NCBI GenBank assembly: GCA_910585285.1
Contig: CAJUDL010000008.1
Span: 1-64,000, forward strand
Source of the DNA: an uncultured Muribaculaceae bacterium
GTDB lineage: Bacteria; Bacteroidota; Bacteroidia; Bacteroidales; Muribaculaceae
Length of the DNA stretch: 64,000 nt
Reading direction: 5' to 3'
Shown in pieces: positions 1 to 9,827 of the stretch. Positions within the stretch are counted from its first letter, which is position 1, and each line of letters starts with the position of its first letter. Made by a program: the position numbers and the translations under genes. The notes beneath the pieces were generated by a model, which searched no databases, was not told the origin of the DNA, and saw only the letters and a list, made by a program, of their open reading frames with translations.

Positions 1-3
1 CAA

Positions 4-93
4 GGAAGGGTGGGTGAGTGGCTGAAACCACCAGTTTGCTAAACTGACGTAGGAGCAATCCTACCACGAGTTCGAATCTCGTCCCTTCCGCCA
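4..93 (+). tRNA. tRNA-Ser (anticodon GCU)
   Basis: Acceptor arm 4-10 pairs with 83-89, followed by discriminator G90 and an encoded CCA at 91-93. The anticodon stem 32-35/43-46 encloses a 7-base loop with GCT at 38-40, which reads AGC/AGU serine codons. A long variable arm, typical of serine tRNAs, lies between the anticodon and T arms, and the T loop TTCGAAT is intact. Confidence 0.97.
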
Positions 94-100
94 CAATTAA

Positions 101-136
101 CCCGGACAGCACAAATGCACGTCCGGGTTTTGTTTT
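101..136 (+). terminator. Rho-independent terminator after tRNA-Ser
   Basis: A 7-bp GC-rich stem (CCCGGAC 101-107 with GTCCGGG 121-127) is followed by a T-rich tail, eight bases after the tRNA 3' end. It should separate the tRNA transcript from the downstream gene. Confidence 0.85.
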
Positions 137-172
137 AATCAACCATATTCTTGCCTCTAACTTAGCGTCAGA

Positions 173-2791
173 ATGAAATCTTTTAGATCAAAATATTTAT
201 CGATATTGTCGGCTGTTGTCGGCATTATGACATTCGTTTTTTCTGTAAATGCAGAAGAATGGAAGCTGCACCCATCTTTTGACAGGACACCTTTAAGGAT
301 CATTGATACTCCGGAAGATACATATTTCCTTGTGCATCAACAGATATATGACAAATCAAAGGTCGGATATGATTTCCCATCTCTGACGTTGTTTAGATAT
401 AATAAAAATGCTACAGATAAGGGCATAACTCCGTTGGTTCATGATGTGCAGTTGACATCTGCTGATATTCGTATGGCGGATTATTCTCCTAAAGGCGAAT
501 ACTTGATCATTGTTTACAATGATGGAGGAATCGATCTTATCGACAAGGACAAACATCTTACGCATATTGATAAACTTAAAAGATATACGATTCCCGGCAT
601 GGCGAAAGTCGCATCGGTGTCTTTCGAACCATCGACAGGAGACGCCTGGATTGGCACGGATGCTGGCTATATGCATGTTGATGCAGTAAGTTTTACTATA
701 CAGGATGTTAAAGTTTTTGATAGAGGCATAGATCGAATTTGTAAGTTTGGAGATAAATTAGTGGCTTTATCTGGAAATGCCGCATGGCAATCGGATGTTG
801 TAAATCCTTTGACATTTAATGAATTCAAAAAAATTTCATCCGTCGGTTCTCCATCTATAATGTTGCCGCTGGGTGAAAACGAGTTCGCATATGTTTATGG
901 CGCTCCGGGAGTAACACGTGCTTTAATGCTCGCAAAATTTGATGGCACAAATTGGAGTGTGTCAAATTTAGGGTCAGATAATTTCTATTCGATTTCAGCT
1001 AATGAAGCAACTGTTAACCGCTATGAGGCGAACTTTATTCCCAATAGAGATGGATATCTCCTATACTCTACATCAAAAGCGTGGCAGATCTATGCTCCTA
1101 AGAATGGCGAATCAACGAGACTTGTTTCTATATCTCTTGATTCAAATCCTGTATCATTAGGTTCCTGGGATTTCAGTGATTTCTGGTGTTATCGCGATCG
1201 AGGCACATTTGTACCACGACACGTGGATTTTACGATGGATTCTAATGCAACTTCTGCCGCTGCAACCTGGACAGACATGCAGGATCCTATTCGTCCTAAT
1301 GCGCCTGCTGCCTTCATCTGCACTTACATGGATTATTCCCCGAAGTATGGAATGCTAGTGATGAATCATGGACAAGAATGGCATTTTAGAAACGATTCTC
1401 CAATGAATCCATCTTTATTATCAGGATGTATAAATAACAGTTGGAATGTATATTCCCATGCTTTTGTTACTCCTGCGTCAGTTGATTCTAACGATGAGCT
1501 AAGGAGCATTTATAATAAATACATCAATAGATTTCCCATTCATGATCCACATGGAATCATCGTTGATCCAATCAACAATGATTGGATTGTATCTGGCTCT
1601 ATGTTCGGTGGGCTCATGTTGCAAGATATGTCTGATATAAAGAAGAATGTGATTAAATTTGCAGCGGAGAATGACTTGTTTTTAGATTTTCCTGGCGTTA
1701 TTCCAGCAACACCTCAAAAATCATGGGGAACATTAAGTTGTTTCTCTCCAGCCTCTATTGATAATGATGGAACTATATGGGCTGTTTATGTGAATGCTTT
1801 TACCACTAATAGACTCCAATTAAAGTATCTTCTTGCATCCGATAGAGAGTTTCTTTACAAGACCAATTCCTTGTCAAAGCTCTCTCCTTCTATATTAAAG
1901 ACAATAGATTTTCCATACACAGAAAGTGTGATGTGGTGTTGCAAGGGATTGGCACTTAGACATAAAGATAATGCTAATAAAGTATTAGTGTGTCCCAATA
2001 CCAGTACATCTCCAATTATAGTGTTTGATCATAAAGGGACTTTAGATGATACTTCGGATGATTCTTTTATTCAAATCTCAGGTGTAATCAATAGATTTGG
2101 TGATCAATCAAGTTTTGTGGCAACAAGTGATATTGTGGAGGATCCGACATCCGGGAATATACTTTTGGCTGCTACCTCTACGCTTTTTGTATTTAATCTT
2201 AATTCCAGTGTTACACATGAATATATATATGGTGATGTTATAAATTTTTTGGATGTTTTACAAAAGGAAAACTTTCCAGAAGCTTGTCAGATAAATAAAG
2301 TTATTTTTGATGAAAATGGCAATATGTGGGTTGGAACAGATACTCACGGAGTTATTGGCATATCAAAAGATATGAAAACTGTGATTGGGAAATATAACAT
2401 GTCTAATTCTTCATTACCATCCAATACTATATATGGATTATTATGGAATCCAGTTAATAAATCTTTAATGATTTCAACCAAGGTTGGGCTTGCGGAAGTT
2501 TTTCCCGATATTAATACGAGTTCTGATAGGGTCTCGTTTCCCCGACTTAATATAAGTAAAGTTTTGCCAGATTACTCAGGTAATATTGAAATTCGGAATT
2601 TAATGCCGCAACAATGTATTGTAATAAAAAATAATGCGGGTATGGAAATTAATCGAATTTTAAATTCAAATTCCAAAGTTATTGAATGGGATTTGAAGGA
2701 TAAAAATGGTAAAAGAATACCGTCAGGAACCTATTTCATACAAATTGATAATAATCTGTTAGAGTTAGTTGTTATGTCAGAATATAAATAG
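173..2791 (+). CDS. PorZ-like T9SS surface protein (beta-propeller)
   Basis: An 872-residue exported protein with a signal peptide (about residues 1-27, ending VNA). The N-terminal part resembles the PorZ beta-propeller: short strands with phrases such as DNGGIDLIDKDKHL and AWIGTDAGYMHVD. A second propeller-like part follows (NMWVGTDTHGVIGISKDMKT, about residues 710-735). The C-terminal 75 residues form a FlgD/Ig-like sandwich (IEWDLKDKNGKRIPSGTYFI) that fits a T9SS C-terminal domain. PorZ acts at the outer surface with PorU in the attachment complex that cleaves T9SS signals and anchors cargo. Other proteins in this window carry such signals, which fits. It is longer than P. gingivalis PorZ (about 776 residues). 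Its base composition, like the next gene's, looks more AT-rich than the rest. Alternative: a generic two-component-regulator-type propeller protein. Confidence 0.6.
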   Translation: MKSFRSKYLSILSAVVGIMTFVFSVNAEEWKLHPSFDRTPLRIIDTPEDTYFLVHQQIYDKSKVGYDFPSLTLFRYNKNATDKGITPLVHDVQLTSADIRMADYSPKGEYLIIVYNDGGIDLIDKDKHLTHIDKLKRYTIPGMAKVASVSFEPSTGDAWIGTDAGYMHVDAVSFTIQDVKVFDRGIDRICKFGDKLVALSGNAAWQSDVVNPLTFNEFKKISSVGSPSIMLPLGENEFAYVYGAPGVTRALMLAKFDGTNWSVSNLGSDNFYSISANEATVNRYEANFIPNRDGYLLYSTSKAWQIYAPKNGESTRLVSISLDSNPVSLGSWDFSDFWCYRDRGTFVPRHVDFTMDSNATSAAATWTDMQDPIRPNAPAAFICTYMDYSPKYGMLVMNHGQEWHFRNDSPMNPSLLSGCINNSWNVYSHAFVTPASVDSNDELRSIYNKYINRFPIHDPHGIIVDPINNDWIVSGSMFGGLMLQDMSDIKKNVIKFAAENDLFLDFPGVIPATPQKSWGTLSCFSPASIDNDGTIWAVYVNAFTTNRLQLKYLLASDREFLYKTNSLSKLSPSILKTIDFPYTESVMWCCKGLALRHKDNANKVLVCPNTSTSPIIVFDHKGTLDDTSDDSFIQISGVINRFGDQSSFVATSDIVEDPTSGNILLAATSTLFVFNLNSSVTHEYIYGDVINFLDVLQKENFPEACQINKVIFDENGNMWVGTDTHGVIGISKDMKTVIGKYNMSNSSLPSNTIYGLLWNPVNKSLMISTKVGLAEVFPDINTSSDRVSFPRLNISKVLPDYSGNIEIRNLMPQQCIVIKNNAGMEINRILNSNSKVIEWDLKDKNGKRIPSGTYFIQIDNNLLELVVMSEYK

Positions 2792-2841
2792 TTACGTGCT
2801 ATATGTCTGGTCAAATCATGATAATTGAGCTTTTATAGGAA

Positions 2842-3900
2842 TTATTTAAATGTTTGTCCTAAATATTTACAGCAGAATAACCTGATTCTGCTGTTTTTAT
2901 GTGCAAGCATATATTTATAAAATAAATAAGGGATATAAATTCCGGATATAAGCGAAAGAATAGTATATACCCACCAAGGGAAAGAGGAGAAATGGTGCAA
3001 TAGTTGCTGAGAGGCAATATTGAAATACCAGGACAGTAGAAAAATAATGTAATTTGCACCTATTAAATGATCCAATATTTTAACATTATAGCGAATTAGA
3101 ATTTTGGACAAAGAGATGCACATCATTATTCCGGCAATGGAGCATATTTGGATAAGTGGAGTGTTTTCAGAAATAAAAAACATCACACTCCATATTATGC
3201 TACAAATAATGAAAGTCCACCAAGAATTCCAATTGATAATATTGTCAATAATCTGATTATATTGACAGTAAGTACACCCTAATATAAAATATACTCCTAA
3301 ATTGATAGTTTTATTTAAAGAAAAAAATGAGGTGAATTCAAATGGAAGACGAGGTAGAAGAGCAAATAATATTATTAAGCCTACATATATATGTATATTA
3401 CGCCATTCTAACTTTTTTGTGAATGTGAGAATTAGAAAAGTAAAGGTCAAAAGAGTAAAACTTGATTGTAAAAACCAAAAATATGGTATAACCATATTTT
3501 CTGGGAATAATAAAGATTTCGTAAGAGACTCTATGCTGAATTCGATAGGGTCATCAGCATATGCTGACATTATTGATCTTGGAATAAACGTAACTGTTGA
3601 TAGCACAAAGAACGGAAGTATTAATCTTTTTAGTTTATTTTGTGTGAATTTCTTCCAGCTCTTTTGTTTCTTTAGCAAAGACGTATAAATCATCAGAAAT
3701 CCTGAAACAAACATAAATAAAGGCATGCGAAAACTATGCATCATTCTGTAAATAAGCAGATCCATGCCGTAGTTAGAATTGGGATATTCATGAAAGGAAT
3801 GTCCTAAAACTACTAATATTATACCTATTATCTGTAAATAGGCGATGAATGTAAGGAAGTTTGGCGATTTCTGATTTTTTGTATTTTTGTCAGGTCGCAT
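2842..3900 (-). CDS. Acyltransferase 3 family membrane protein
   Basis: A 352-residue integral membrane protein with about ten hydrophobic segments. It has the family's N-terminal signature: a first helix with the catalytic-type histidine (VVLGHSFHEY, about residues 37-46) followed by HSFRMPLFMFVSGFL. This family transfers acyl groups (acetyl, succinyl) to sugars of surface glycans, O-antigen or other envelope acceptors; the substrate cannot be read from sequence. It starts 15 bases after the stop of meaB on the same strand and may be read with it. Its DNA is strikingly AT-rich, beginning almost exactly at the meaB boundary, which suggests later acquisition. It is convergent with the PorZ-like gene. 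Confidence 0.85.
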   Translation of the reverse strand: MRPDKNTKNQKSPNFLTFIAYLQIIGIILVVLGHSFHEYPNSNYGMDLLIYRMMHSFRMPLFMFVSGFLMIYTSLLKKQKSWKKFTQNKLKRLILPFFVLSTVTFIPRSIMSAYADDPIEFSIESLTKSLLFPENMVIPYFWFLQSSFTLLTFTFLILTFTKKLEWRNIHIYVGLIILFALLPRLPFEFTSFFSLNKTINLGVYFILGCTYCQYNQIIDNIINWNSWWTFIICSIIWSVMFFISENTPLIQICSIAGIMMCISLSKILIRYNVKILDHLIGANYIIFLLSWYFNIASQQLLHHFSSFPWWVYTILSLISGIYIPYLFYKYMLAHKNSRIRLFCCKYLGQTFK

Positions 3901-3915
3901 TTATCTATAGCTATA

Positions 3916-5010
3916 TTATTCGCGGAGGAGGGTGAAGTAGCGGCGGAGGACGTCGTGGGCGGCGGTGAAGGAGCTCTGCTCGTTGTTGAGGACGCGGAGT
4001 TCTTTCTGTTCGAGGAGGGCGCGGATTTCGGGTTGACGGTAGAAGTTGTGGCGCAGCTCTTCGTTGATGGTCTCAAACATCCAGTATTTCGCTTGTTCGT
4101 TGCGCTTGCGTTCGAAATAGCCGGTCTCTTTTACATAGGCGAAGTAACGGTCGATCATGTCCCACACTTTGTCAATGTTGAGTTCATAATATCCGCTGTA
4201 GGTCACTACCTCCGGCACCCATTTGCTGGGTGTTGGCGGGAACAGATGCAATGCGTTGCGGAATTGTGCCGCCGCAAGATTGGCACGTTCTACGTTGTCG
4301 CCATCAGCTTTGTTGATTACGATTCCATCTGCCATCTCCATGATTCCGCGTTTGATGCCTTGCAGCTCATCTCCGGTGCCTGCGAGTTGTATCAAAAGGA
4401 AGAAATCTACCATGGAGTGTACCGCTGTCTCGCTTTGTCCCACACCTACGGTCTCTACGAAGATGTTATTGTAACCTGCAGCCTCACACAGCACTATGGT
4501 TTCCCTTGTTTTACGAGCCACTCCTCCAAGTGATCCTGCCGATGGACTGGGACGAATGAATGCGTCGGGATGCTGCGACAGTTTTTCCATTCTGGTTTTG
4601 TCTCCCAAGATACTTCCCTGGGTTCTTTCAGAACTTGGATCAATGGCAAGAACAGCCAATTTCCCACCATCCTTGAGCACATGTAGTCCGAAAACATCGA
4701 TTGATGTGGATTTGCCCGCTCCGGGCACCCCCGTAATTCCGATGCGTCGTGAATTCCCGGAATAGGGGAGACATTTCTCAATCACTTCCTGGGCGAGTGC
4801 TTGGTGATGTTCCGCCGTACTCTCTACAAGGGTCACAGCCTGGCCGAGAATACTCACATTCCCTTTCAAGATACCTTCTACATATTCAGAGGCAGAGAGC
4901 TGCTGGCGACGTCTTGCAGGACGGCGATACGGATTGGTGATAGGTTGCGAGGTTACTCCGGAGTTTACCTGGAGACCTTTGTATTCGGAATTATTTTCGG
5001 GATGTGTCAT
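3916..5010 (-). CDS. meaB: Methylmalonyl-CoA mutase-associated GTPase MeaB
   Basis: A 364-residue cytoplasmic G3E-type P-loop GTPase that protects and reloads adenosylcobalamin-dependent methylmalonyl-CoA mutase. The Walker A GVPGAGKST is at 94-102, the DPSSERTQGSILGDKTRM block at 124-141, the switch/Walker B region ETVGVGQSE at 186-194, and the guanine-specificity NKAD at 233-236. The length is slightly above the family norm because of a basic 40-residue N-terminal extension. Methylmalonyl-CoA mutase itself is not in this window. The pathway (succinate to propionate) is standard for Bacteroidales. It lies 22 bases downstream of the DUF1573 gene and is probably in the same transcript. Confidence 0.95.
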   Translation of the reverse strand: MTHPENNSEYKGLQVNSGVTSQPITNPYRRPARRRQQLSASEYVEGILKGNVSILGQAVTLVESTAEHHQALAQEVIEKCLPYSGNSRRIGITGVPGAGKSTSIDVFGLHVLKDGGKLAVLAIDPSSERTQGSILGDKTRMEKLSQHPDAFIRPSPSAGSLGGVARKTRETIVLCEAAGYNNIFVETVGVGQSETAVHSMVDFFLLIQLAGTGDELQGIKRGIMEMADGIVINKADGDNVERANLAAAQFRNALHLFPPTPSKWVPEVVTYSGYYELNIDKVWDMIDRYFAYVKETGYFERKRNEQAKYWMFETINEELRHNFYRQPEIRALLEQKELRVLNNEQSSFTAAHDVLRRYFTLLRE

Positions 5011-5032
5011 GATGCTTATTCTTTCACGGTAT

Positions 5033-6112
5033 TTATTCTTTTATGCCGACTATGGAAATGGTTCTTGCCGGATGAAGAGGATCGTTTGTGAGAACCTCTA
5101 TCTTTATATTAAACGGACCGGAAGGTAGTTTATTGATATTCAGAGAGCCTTCCGAGTCTGCTGATTTTTCGGGTTTTATGGTAGCGGGATAACGGGATAT
5201 CCTAATTGCTTGGGATTGTGAGAATACTCTCATTACCCGCATTTCTGTCTTCCCTTCGTTTCTTATGGCAAATTTGAATTTAACCGGATTCTTTGTGGAA
5301 GATGTCAGGTTGCCTAAGTCTATTGTCTGGGGAACGAGGTAACACCTCGGAGCATCCTTTACTTCTTCTGGTGTCATTCGCGAGAAATCAGGTATGACCT
5401 TGGCTGTGAATACCACCTCCGTTTCCGGTGAATCTTTTTTGTTGTCAGAAGAGATTGTCACAGGAATCTCCACGGGTCCCATTTCTGTTTTCTCTCGTGA
5501 ATTGAAATAGAAACTGAATGTAACTATATCTCCGGGACCAATCTCCTCCGAAGATGCTGAAACGCTTAAGGCAGGATCTGAACATTCCCATCGCGGTCGG
5601 ATGGTATCAGCGGTCTGGTTATATCCGTTTATAAAGAAATGCCGTGTCGAACCATATGTTACGTCGCCTGCGGGCAACAATCTCTCTGAGAGTCTTAACG
5701 GTCCGGCTTCAATGGGATATAAAGATGACAGCGATTCAGGAGTTCCAAGCACATTGCCCCGGATTTTGATTGTAGCCATATCAAAATCGCCGATATATAC
5801 CCGAATTGATTTTTCGAATCGTCCCGGTCTGCCAAGAGGATCATATGTAAAAGAAAATTTTACAGTATCACCGGGAGCGATAGGATCTTCATTGTATGCA
5901 ACCCCTGTGCAACCGCAGCTTGGACGGGCACCGGTTATGACTGCTTCATCCGGACCGGTATTGACAAGTCGCACATACCCTGTCTTGGGTCCCGCTTCTT
6001 CCTTCATCAGTCCGAAATCATACTCCTTTTCAAGCCATACGATTTCGCTCCGCCCCACAAGCGGGAACAGAGAGAACATGAAAGAGATAAAAACAAAGAC
6101 CAATATTCTCAT
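5033..6112 (-). CDS. DUF1573 exported protein (long)
   Basis: An exported protein of 359 residues from the ATG at 6112. A GTG at 6139 would overlap the upstream stop (GTGA) but adds a nine-residue polar head to the signal peptide, so the ATG is preferred. After the signal peptide (MRILVFVFISFMFSLFPLVG) comes a DUF1573 immunoglobulin-like domain with the hallmark Cys-Gly-Cys (SCGCTG, C66 and C68) and the phrase DPIAPGDTVKFSFTYDP. One or two further Ig-like domains follow (about 150-359). DUF1573 proteins are periplasmic or surface proteins of unknown role, abundant in Bacteroidetes. It is paralogous to the small DUF1573 gene directly upstream. Confidence 0.85.
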   Translation of the reverse strand: MRILVFVFISFMFSLFPLVGRSEIVWLEKEYDFGLMKEEAGPKTGYVRLVNTGPDEAVITGARPSCGCTGVAYNEDPIAPGDTVKFSFTYDPLGRPGRFEKSIRVYIGDFDMATIKIRGNVLGTPESLSSLYPIEAGPLRLSERLLPAGDVTYGSTRHFFINGYNQTADTIRPRWECSDPALSVSASSEEIGPGDIVTFSFYFNSREKTEMGPVEIPVTISSDNKKDSPETEVVFTAKVIPDFSRMTPEEVKDAPRCYLVPQTIDLGNLTSSTKNPVKFKFAIRNEGKTEMRVMRVFSQSQAIRISRYPATIKPEKSADSEGSLNINKLPSGPFNIKIEVLTNDPLHPARTISIVGIKE

Positions 6113-6135
6113 ATCAAATTTTACCTTGCCGCTTT

Positions 6136-6543
6136 TCACTTATTCGGATTTACAACTCCGGTAATTTTTAATACTTTCAATTTTTTCGACCCATTGCTTT
6201 TTACTTTCACATTCTTGGTGAAGCTGCCTATATAACCCTTAGGGATAAAATTGACTTTTATTTTACCCTTCTTTCCCGGAGCGATCGGATTCTTGGGGAA
6301 TTCAGGACGTGTGCAGCCGCAATCTGCAGTAGCGCTGATTATAACCAACGGTGCGTTTCCCTGATTTATGAATTCAAATTCTGTAGATACGAAACCTTTG
6401 TCGTCGTTGATGATTCCGAAATCATGAGATTCTTTGGTGAATGCGATTAACGCGTTTCCATCGGAATTCTTATTCTTCTTGGCTTCTACCGGCACAGCTG
6501 CTATCAAGAGCGCAACCATAAATATGGATAGTAACTTTTTCAT
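6136..6543 (-). CDS. DUF1573 exported protein (short)
   Basis: A 135-residue protein with a signal peptide (MKKLLSIFMVALLIAAVPVEA) followed by a single DUF1573 domain: DFGIINDDKGFVSTEFEF, the paired cysteines DCGCTRPEFPKNPIAPG (C75, C77), and the strand pattern GKIKVNFIPKGYIGSF. It resembles the N-terminal domain of the longer neighbour, so the pair probably arose by duplication. It is the first gene of the group continuing into the long DUF1573 gene and meaB, 56 bases after the DUF2723 gene stop. No enzymatic function is known for this family. Confidence 0.88.
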   Translation of the reverse strand: MKKLLSIFMVALLIAAVPVEAKKNKNSDGNALIAFTKESHDFGIINDDKGFVSTEFEFINQGNAPLVIISATADCGCTRPEFPKNPIAPGKKGKIKVNFIPKGYIGSFTKNVKVKSNGSKKLKVLKITGVVNPNK

Positions 6544-6599
6544 ATCGTCTAAAATTTATGAATTGGTTCGAGAGAGATTCTTTTCACAAAATTAATAAA

Positions 6600-9500
6600 T
6601 TATCTTGATATTTTTAACCGCAAATCGGGCGGTAATGTTCGATAATATTTTTTCCACTCCTCCTTGAAGAGACTGTCTTGTAGAGAAAAATAAACAGCCC
6701 TGTCAGATATCATCATTGCTTTGGCTTTTAGGGAAGAGTCATTTGATGTTGCCAACGAATCTGAAAGATCCTTAAAGATCAGAGAGATCTCTTCTCGTGT
6801 TTTAAAAACCGAATCGAGGGTATTGATTGAGGCATATGTGTTTCTATCTATGCCCATCAAGGAATCCGCGGCATTTGCAAGAAGAAGTGCGGAATGAAGT
6901 TTTCCATTTCGCAGCATATCTTTCGCTGCCATCAGCAATCCGGCGCGGTGATAGCTTATCTGAGCAGCTGGCGTACCATCGAGATAAACTTCCGTGTCCA
7001 AATCATTGGGCGCTTTCAATTTCTTAAATCCTTTAAGATAGTCCATCTCTCTTTCTGCGGCGTTGCGTGATCCAAACTTTCGTGAGAACAGACATTCAGA
7101 GGTATGGGTTTCCAAGCCCAAGTAATGGCGTTTTGCAAGACTCCTGTGCCAGTAAAGCGGTCTTGGGCTCTTTGAAGCCGCATTGGTTGATATAATATCA
7201 AACATTATCAGCTTCCGAAAATCCAAAGCTTTTCCACCTGCAACGCGAGACAGATTCTGGAGGGGATAAGCTATTGAATCTCCGCTTCCCGTTTTAAGCC
7301 AGACATATTTATATGGAATCTCTTTTTTCTCCCAATTTGCAAGATCACGAAACATTGTGTCTGCTGATACTATAGAATCAGAAGCATTGAACGCGATTTT
7401 GGGAAATTGCAATGATCCGTATATCACATCCTCTCTTGTCAGGGTAGTTTTGATTCCGGAAGACCCATCCCAGTCTTGCATCAAAGAGGTAAAGTATTTG
7501 GGCATGGATAGATATGCGAGATTGATCACGCGCACATCCTTTCTTATGCCTTCCACCTCTTGTGAGTACCAAAGAGGAAAAGTGGCATTGTCGCCATCCA
7601 CAAATATTATTGCGTTTGGCTCCAACGAATTCAGCACATTGGCAGTAATGTGCGAAGCTGCATAGCGTCCGGAACGATCATGGTCATCGTAATTTTCAAC
7701 CAGCATCCACACTACGGTGAATAGCGGTATCACAGAGGCCATTGGAGCATATTTCCCGGCAAGTCTCAGCAACCCCAACGCTCCGAAACCGATCCAGATG
7801 GAGAATGCAAGATATGAACCTAAGAAAGAGTAGTCGCGTTCACGGGGCTCTCCCGGAGCCTGGTTAAGATATACCACGATTGCCAGTCCGGTCATTATGA
7901 AAAGCATAGCCGTGGCAAGACATGTCTTTCTGCCTCTTTTCCCCCATACAATCAGGAAGATTATACCTCCGATGCTTAATAGGAAAGGGAGTAGGAAATA
8001 ACTGTTTCTCCCCTTGTTCTCTTTCCCCAGCCATGAAGGAAGAGCATCTTCCGCGCCAAGCATGGCGTTATCGAGTGGGGTAATACCGGTTATAAAATTG
8101 CCGTGTTCTACCTCTCCTGTGGAATGAACATCGTTCTGACGTCCAAGAAAATTCCATAGCAGATAGCGGAAATACATATATCCTGTCTGATATGTCAGCA
8201 GCATTTTAAGCGACTGCATATATGTCGGTCGGTATGATGTTACGGGAATCCGTTTGCCCTCTGCATTGATTTTATTCACGAAATTTCCGGCTGAATCCGC
8301 AGCCTCGCTTATCGGAACTTTTGTCATGGTGTTTTCGTCCATTCCCGTCCAATCATAAAAACATGGTAAGTCTGACGGATCCTGACTGGTGATGCGGGGA
8401 AACCACATATTAAGCTCAGGGGTGGTCACCGGTTTCACGGCATAACTCCTCACCACATATGCATCCCCGTTTTTTGCCATTGCTTTTGAATTGAAAACAG
8501 AATCCTCATGTGTCAGCATATTGTAAGGATCCGATATGCGTGCATTCCGTTCTCTTTTTGCGACAATGGGATGGCGTTTCTCAAGTACGATACGCTTGTA
8601 GATCGGTTTACCTCCATCAGCAGGATACTCTTCCCTCAAAATGCTTTTGCTATATGGAGTGTGCCCGTAAATTAAAGGTGCTCCACCATATTGTTCGCGA
8701 GCCTGATATGATGCAAAGGAAAAAGGATCTCCTGGCAAACTCGAATTAGCGGGAGAAGGAATGTCACCCCTTATGGGAATCAGAGCATACGAGGCATAAC
8801 CTGTTAGTAGCATTGAAAGTAGCCATATGCATATGTTAAGCCGTCTTACGGAGAAATTGTGACCTTTCACCAGCAAGAGCGAAGCTATCGCGCTGAGAGC
8901 TGCGCCCACAGCGAAATTATCTGAAAATATGAAGATTCCGGAAAGAAATATTGCCGGAAATACAGCTGCTGCGAGAAGTCCGCGGTTTGTGGAGCGCGAT
9001 GTTGCCGTAAGTGCTGTCAGTAGGCTGACTCCGAGTAATATCACGTATGCAACTACTCCGCTAAGGTAGGGCAATCCCAGGGTGTTGACACCGATTAATT
9101 CACATTCTGCTGCCAATGCAATAGTGGAAGGCATCATGCCGACAAGAATACATCCAACCACAATAAGCGACAACAGGAACATAATTGCGACTTTCCACCA
9201 TTTTCGGATGCCTCTCTTGATACCCCAGATGATGGCTAAAGCCGGAATGCAAAGCAGGTTGAGTTGATGCACGCCAAGCGACAATCCGAAGAGATATGCA
9301 AGCAGTATGAGATAACGCGTAGACATAATCCGATCATGACAGAATGCCCACTTGACCATGATCCATACGCATAGCGATGTCATGAATATTGACATCGCAT
9401 ACACTTCAGCCTCAACGGCTGAATACCAAGTAGAATCGCACCATCCGAACGCCAGAGCTCCGGTAGCGGCTGCAACGGAACATTGCAACGTTTGCCAGCG

Positions 9501-9827
9501 ATTCGGTTTGAGGGCATCAATTACCCATCTTGCTGCTGCAAATATTGTTTTGGCAAGAAAGAAACCGGCAAAGGCGGTGAAAAGCCCGCTTGATAGGTTC
9601 ACCAGCAATGCTGCCCATTTTCCGGAGGGAGCGAGCATCGTTATCACCCTCTCCACGAGCATCCATGTTGGATTGCCCGGAGGGTGACCCACTTCAAGTT
9701 TCCATGCCGCTGCCACATATTCCGGACAATCCCAGTAAGAGACAGTCGGAGCTGCCGTGAGCCAATAAGTAACGAGGAGGATAAAGAATACCCCCCACGA
9801 CACTGTGCGCTCTACCTTAATGATCAT
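6600..9827 (-). CDS. DUF2723 (GT117-type) membrane glycosyltransferase
   Basis: A 1075-residue protein with about a dozen membrane helices in its N-terminal two thirds and a soluble C-terminal part. The first loop after helix 1 carries the DUF2723 signature with acidic residues D33 and E36 (SYWDCPEY) and GHPPGNP at 47-53, an arrangement expected of GT-C enzymes that use lipid-linked sugar donors outside the cytoplasm. A second signature, PGEPRERDYSFLGSY, sits in a later loop. Its start overlaps the stop of the GDP-fucose synthase gene by four bases (ATGA), so translation is probably coupled to nucleotide-sugar synthesis. The likely role is envelope or protein glycosylation; donor and acceptor are unknown. 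Confidence 0.88.
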   Translation of the reverse strand: MIIKVERTVSWGVFFILLVTYWLTAAPTVSYWDCPEYVAAAWKLEVGHPPGNPTWMLVERVITMLAPSGKWAALLVNLSSGLFTAFAGFFLAKTIFAAARWVIDALKPNRWQTLQCSVAAATGALAFGWCDSTWYSAVEAEVYAMSIFMTSLCVWIMVKWAFCHDRIMSTRYLILLAYLFGLSLGVHQLNLLCIPALAIIWGIKRGIRKWWKVAIMFLLSLIVVGCILVGMMPSTIALAAECELIGVNTLGLPYLSGVVAYVILLGVSLLTALTATSRSTNRGLLAAAVFPAIFLSGIFIFSDNFAVGAALSAIASLLLVKGHNFSVRRLNICIWLLSMLLTGYASYALIPIRGDIPSPANSSLPGDPFSFASYQAREQYGGAPLIYGHTPYSKSILREEYPADGGKPIYKRIVLEKRHPIVAKRERNARISDPYNMLTHEDSVFNSKAMAKNGDAYVVRSYAVKPVTTPELNMWFPRITSQDPSDLPCFYDWTGMDENTMTKVPISEAADSAGNFVNKINAEGKRIPVTSYRPTYMQSLKMLLTYQTGYMYFRYLLWNFLGRQNDVHSTGEVEHGNFITGITPLDNAMLGAEDALPSWLGKENKGRNSYFLLPFLLSIGGIIFLIVWGKRGRKTCLATAMLFIMTGLAIVVYLNQAPGEPRERDYSFLGSYLAFSIWIGFGALGLLRLAGKYAPMASVIPLFTVVWMLVENYDDHDRSGRYAASHITANVLNSLEPNAIIFVDGDNATFPLWYSQEVEGIRKDVRVINLAYLSMPKYFTSLMQDWDGSSGIKTTLTREDVIYGSLQFPKIAFNASDSIVSADTMFRDLANWEKKEIPYKYVWLKTGSGDSIAYPLQNLSRVAGGKALDFRKLIMFDIISTNAASKSPRPLYWHRSLAKRHYLGLETHTSECLFSRKFGSRNAAEREMDYLKGFKKLKAPNDLDTEVYLDGTPAAQISYHRAGLLMAAKDMLRNGKLHSALLLANAADSLMGIDRNTYASINTLDSVFKTREEISLIFKDLSDSLATSNDSSLKAKAMMISDRAVYFSLQDSLFKEEWKKYYRTLPPDLRLKISR

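Noticed and set aside
3302..3688. 128-codon plus-strand frame
   Set aside because: Lies entirely inside the acyltransferase gene on the other strand and shows no signal or domain.
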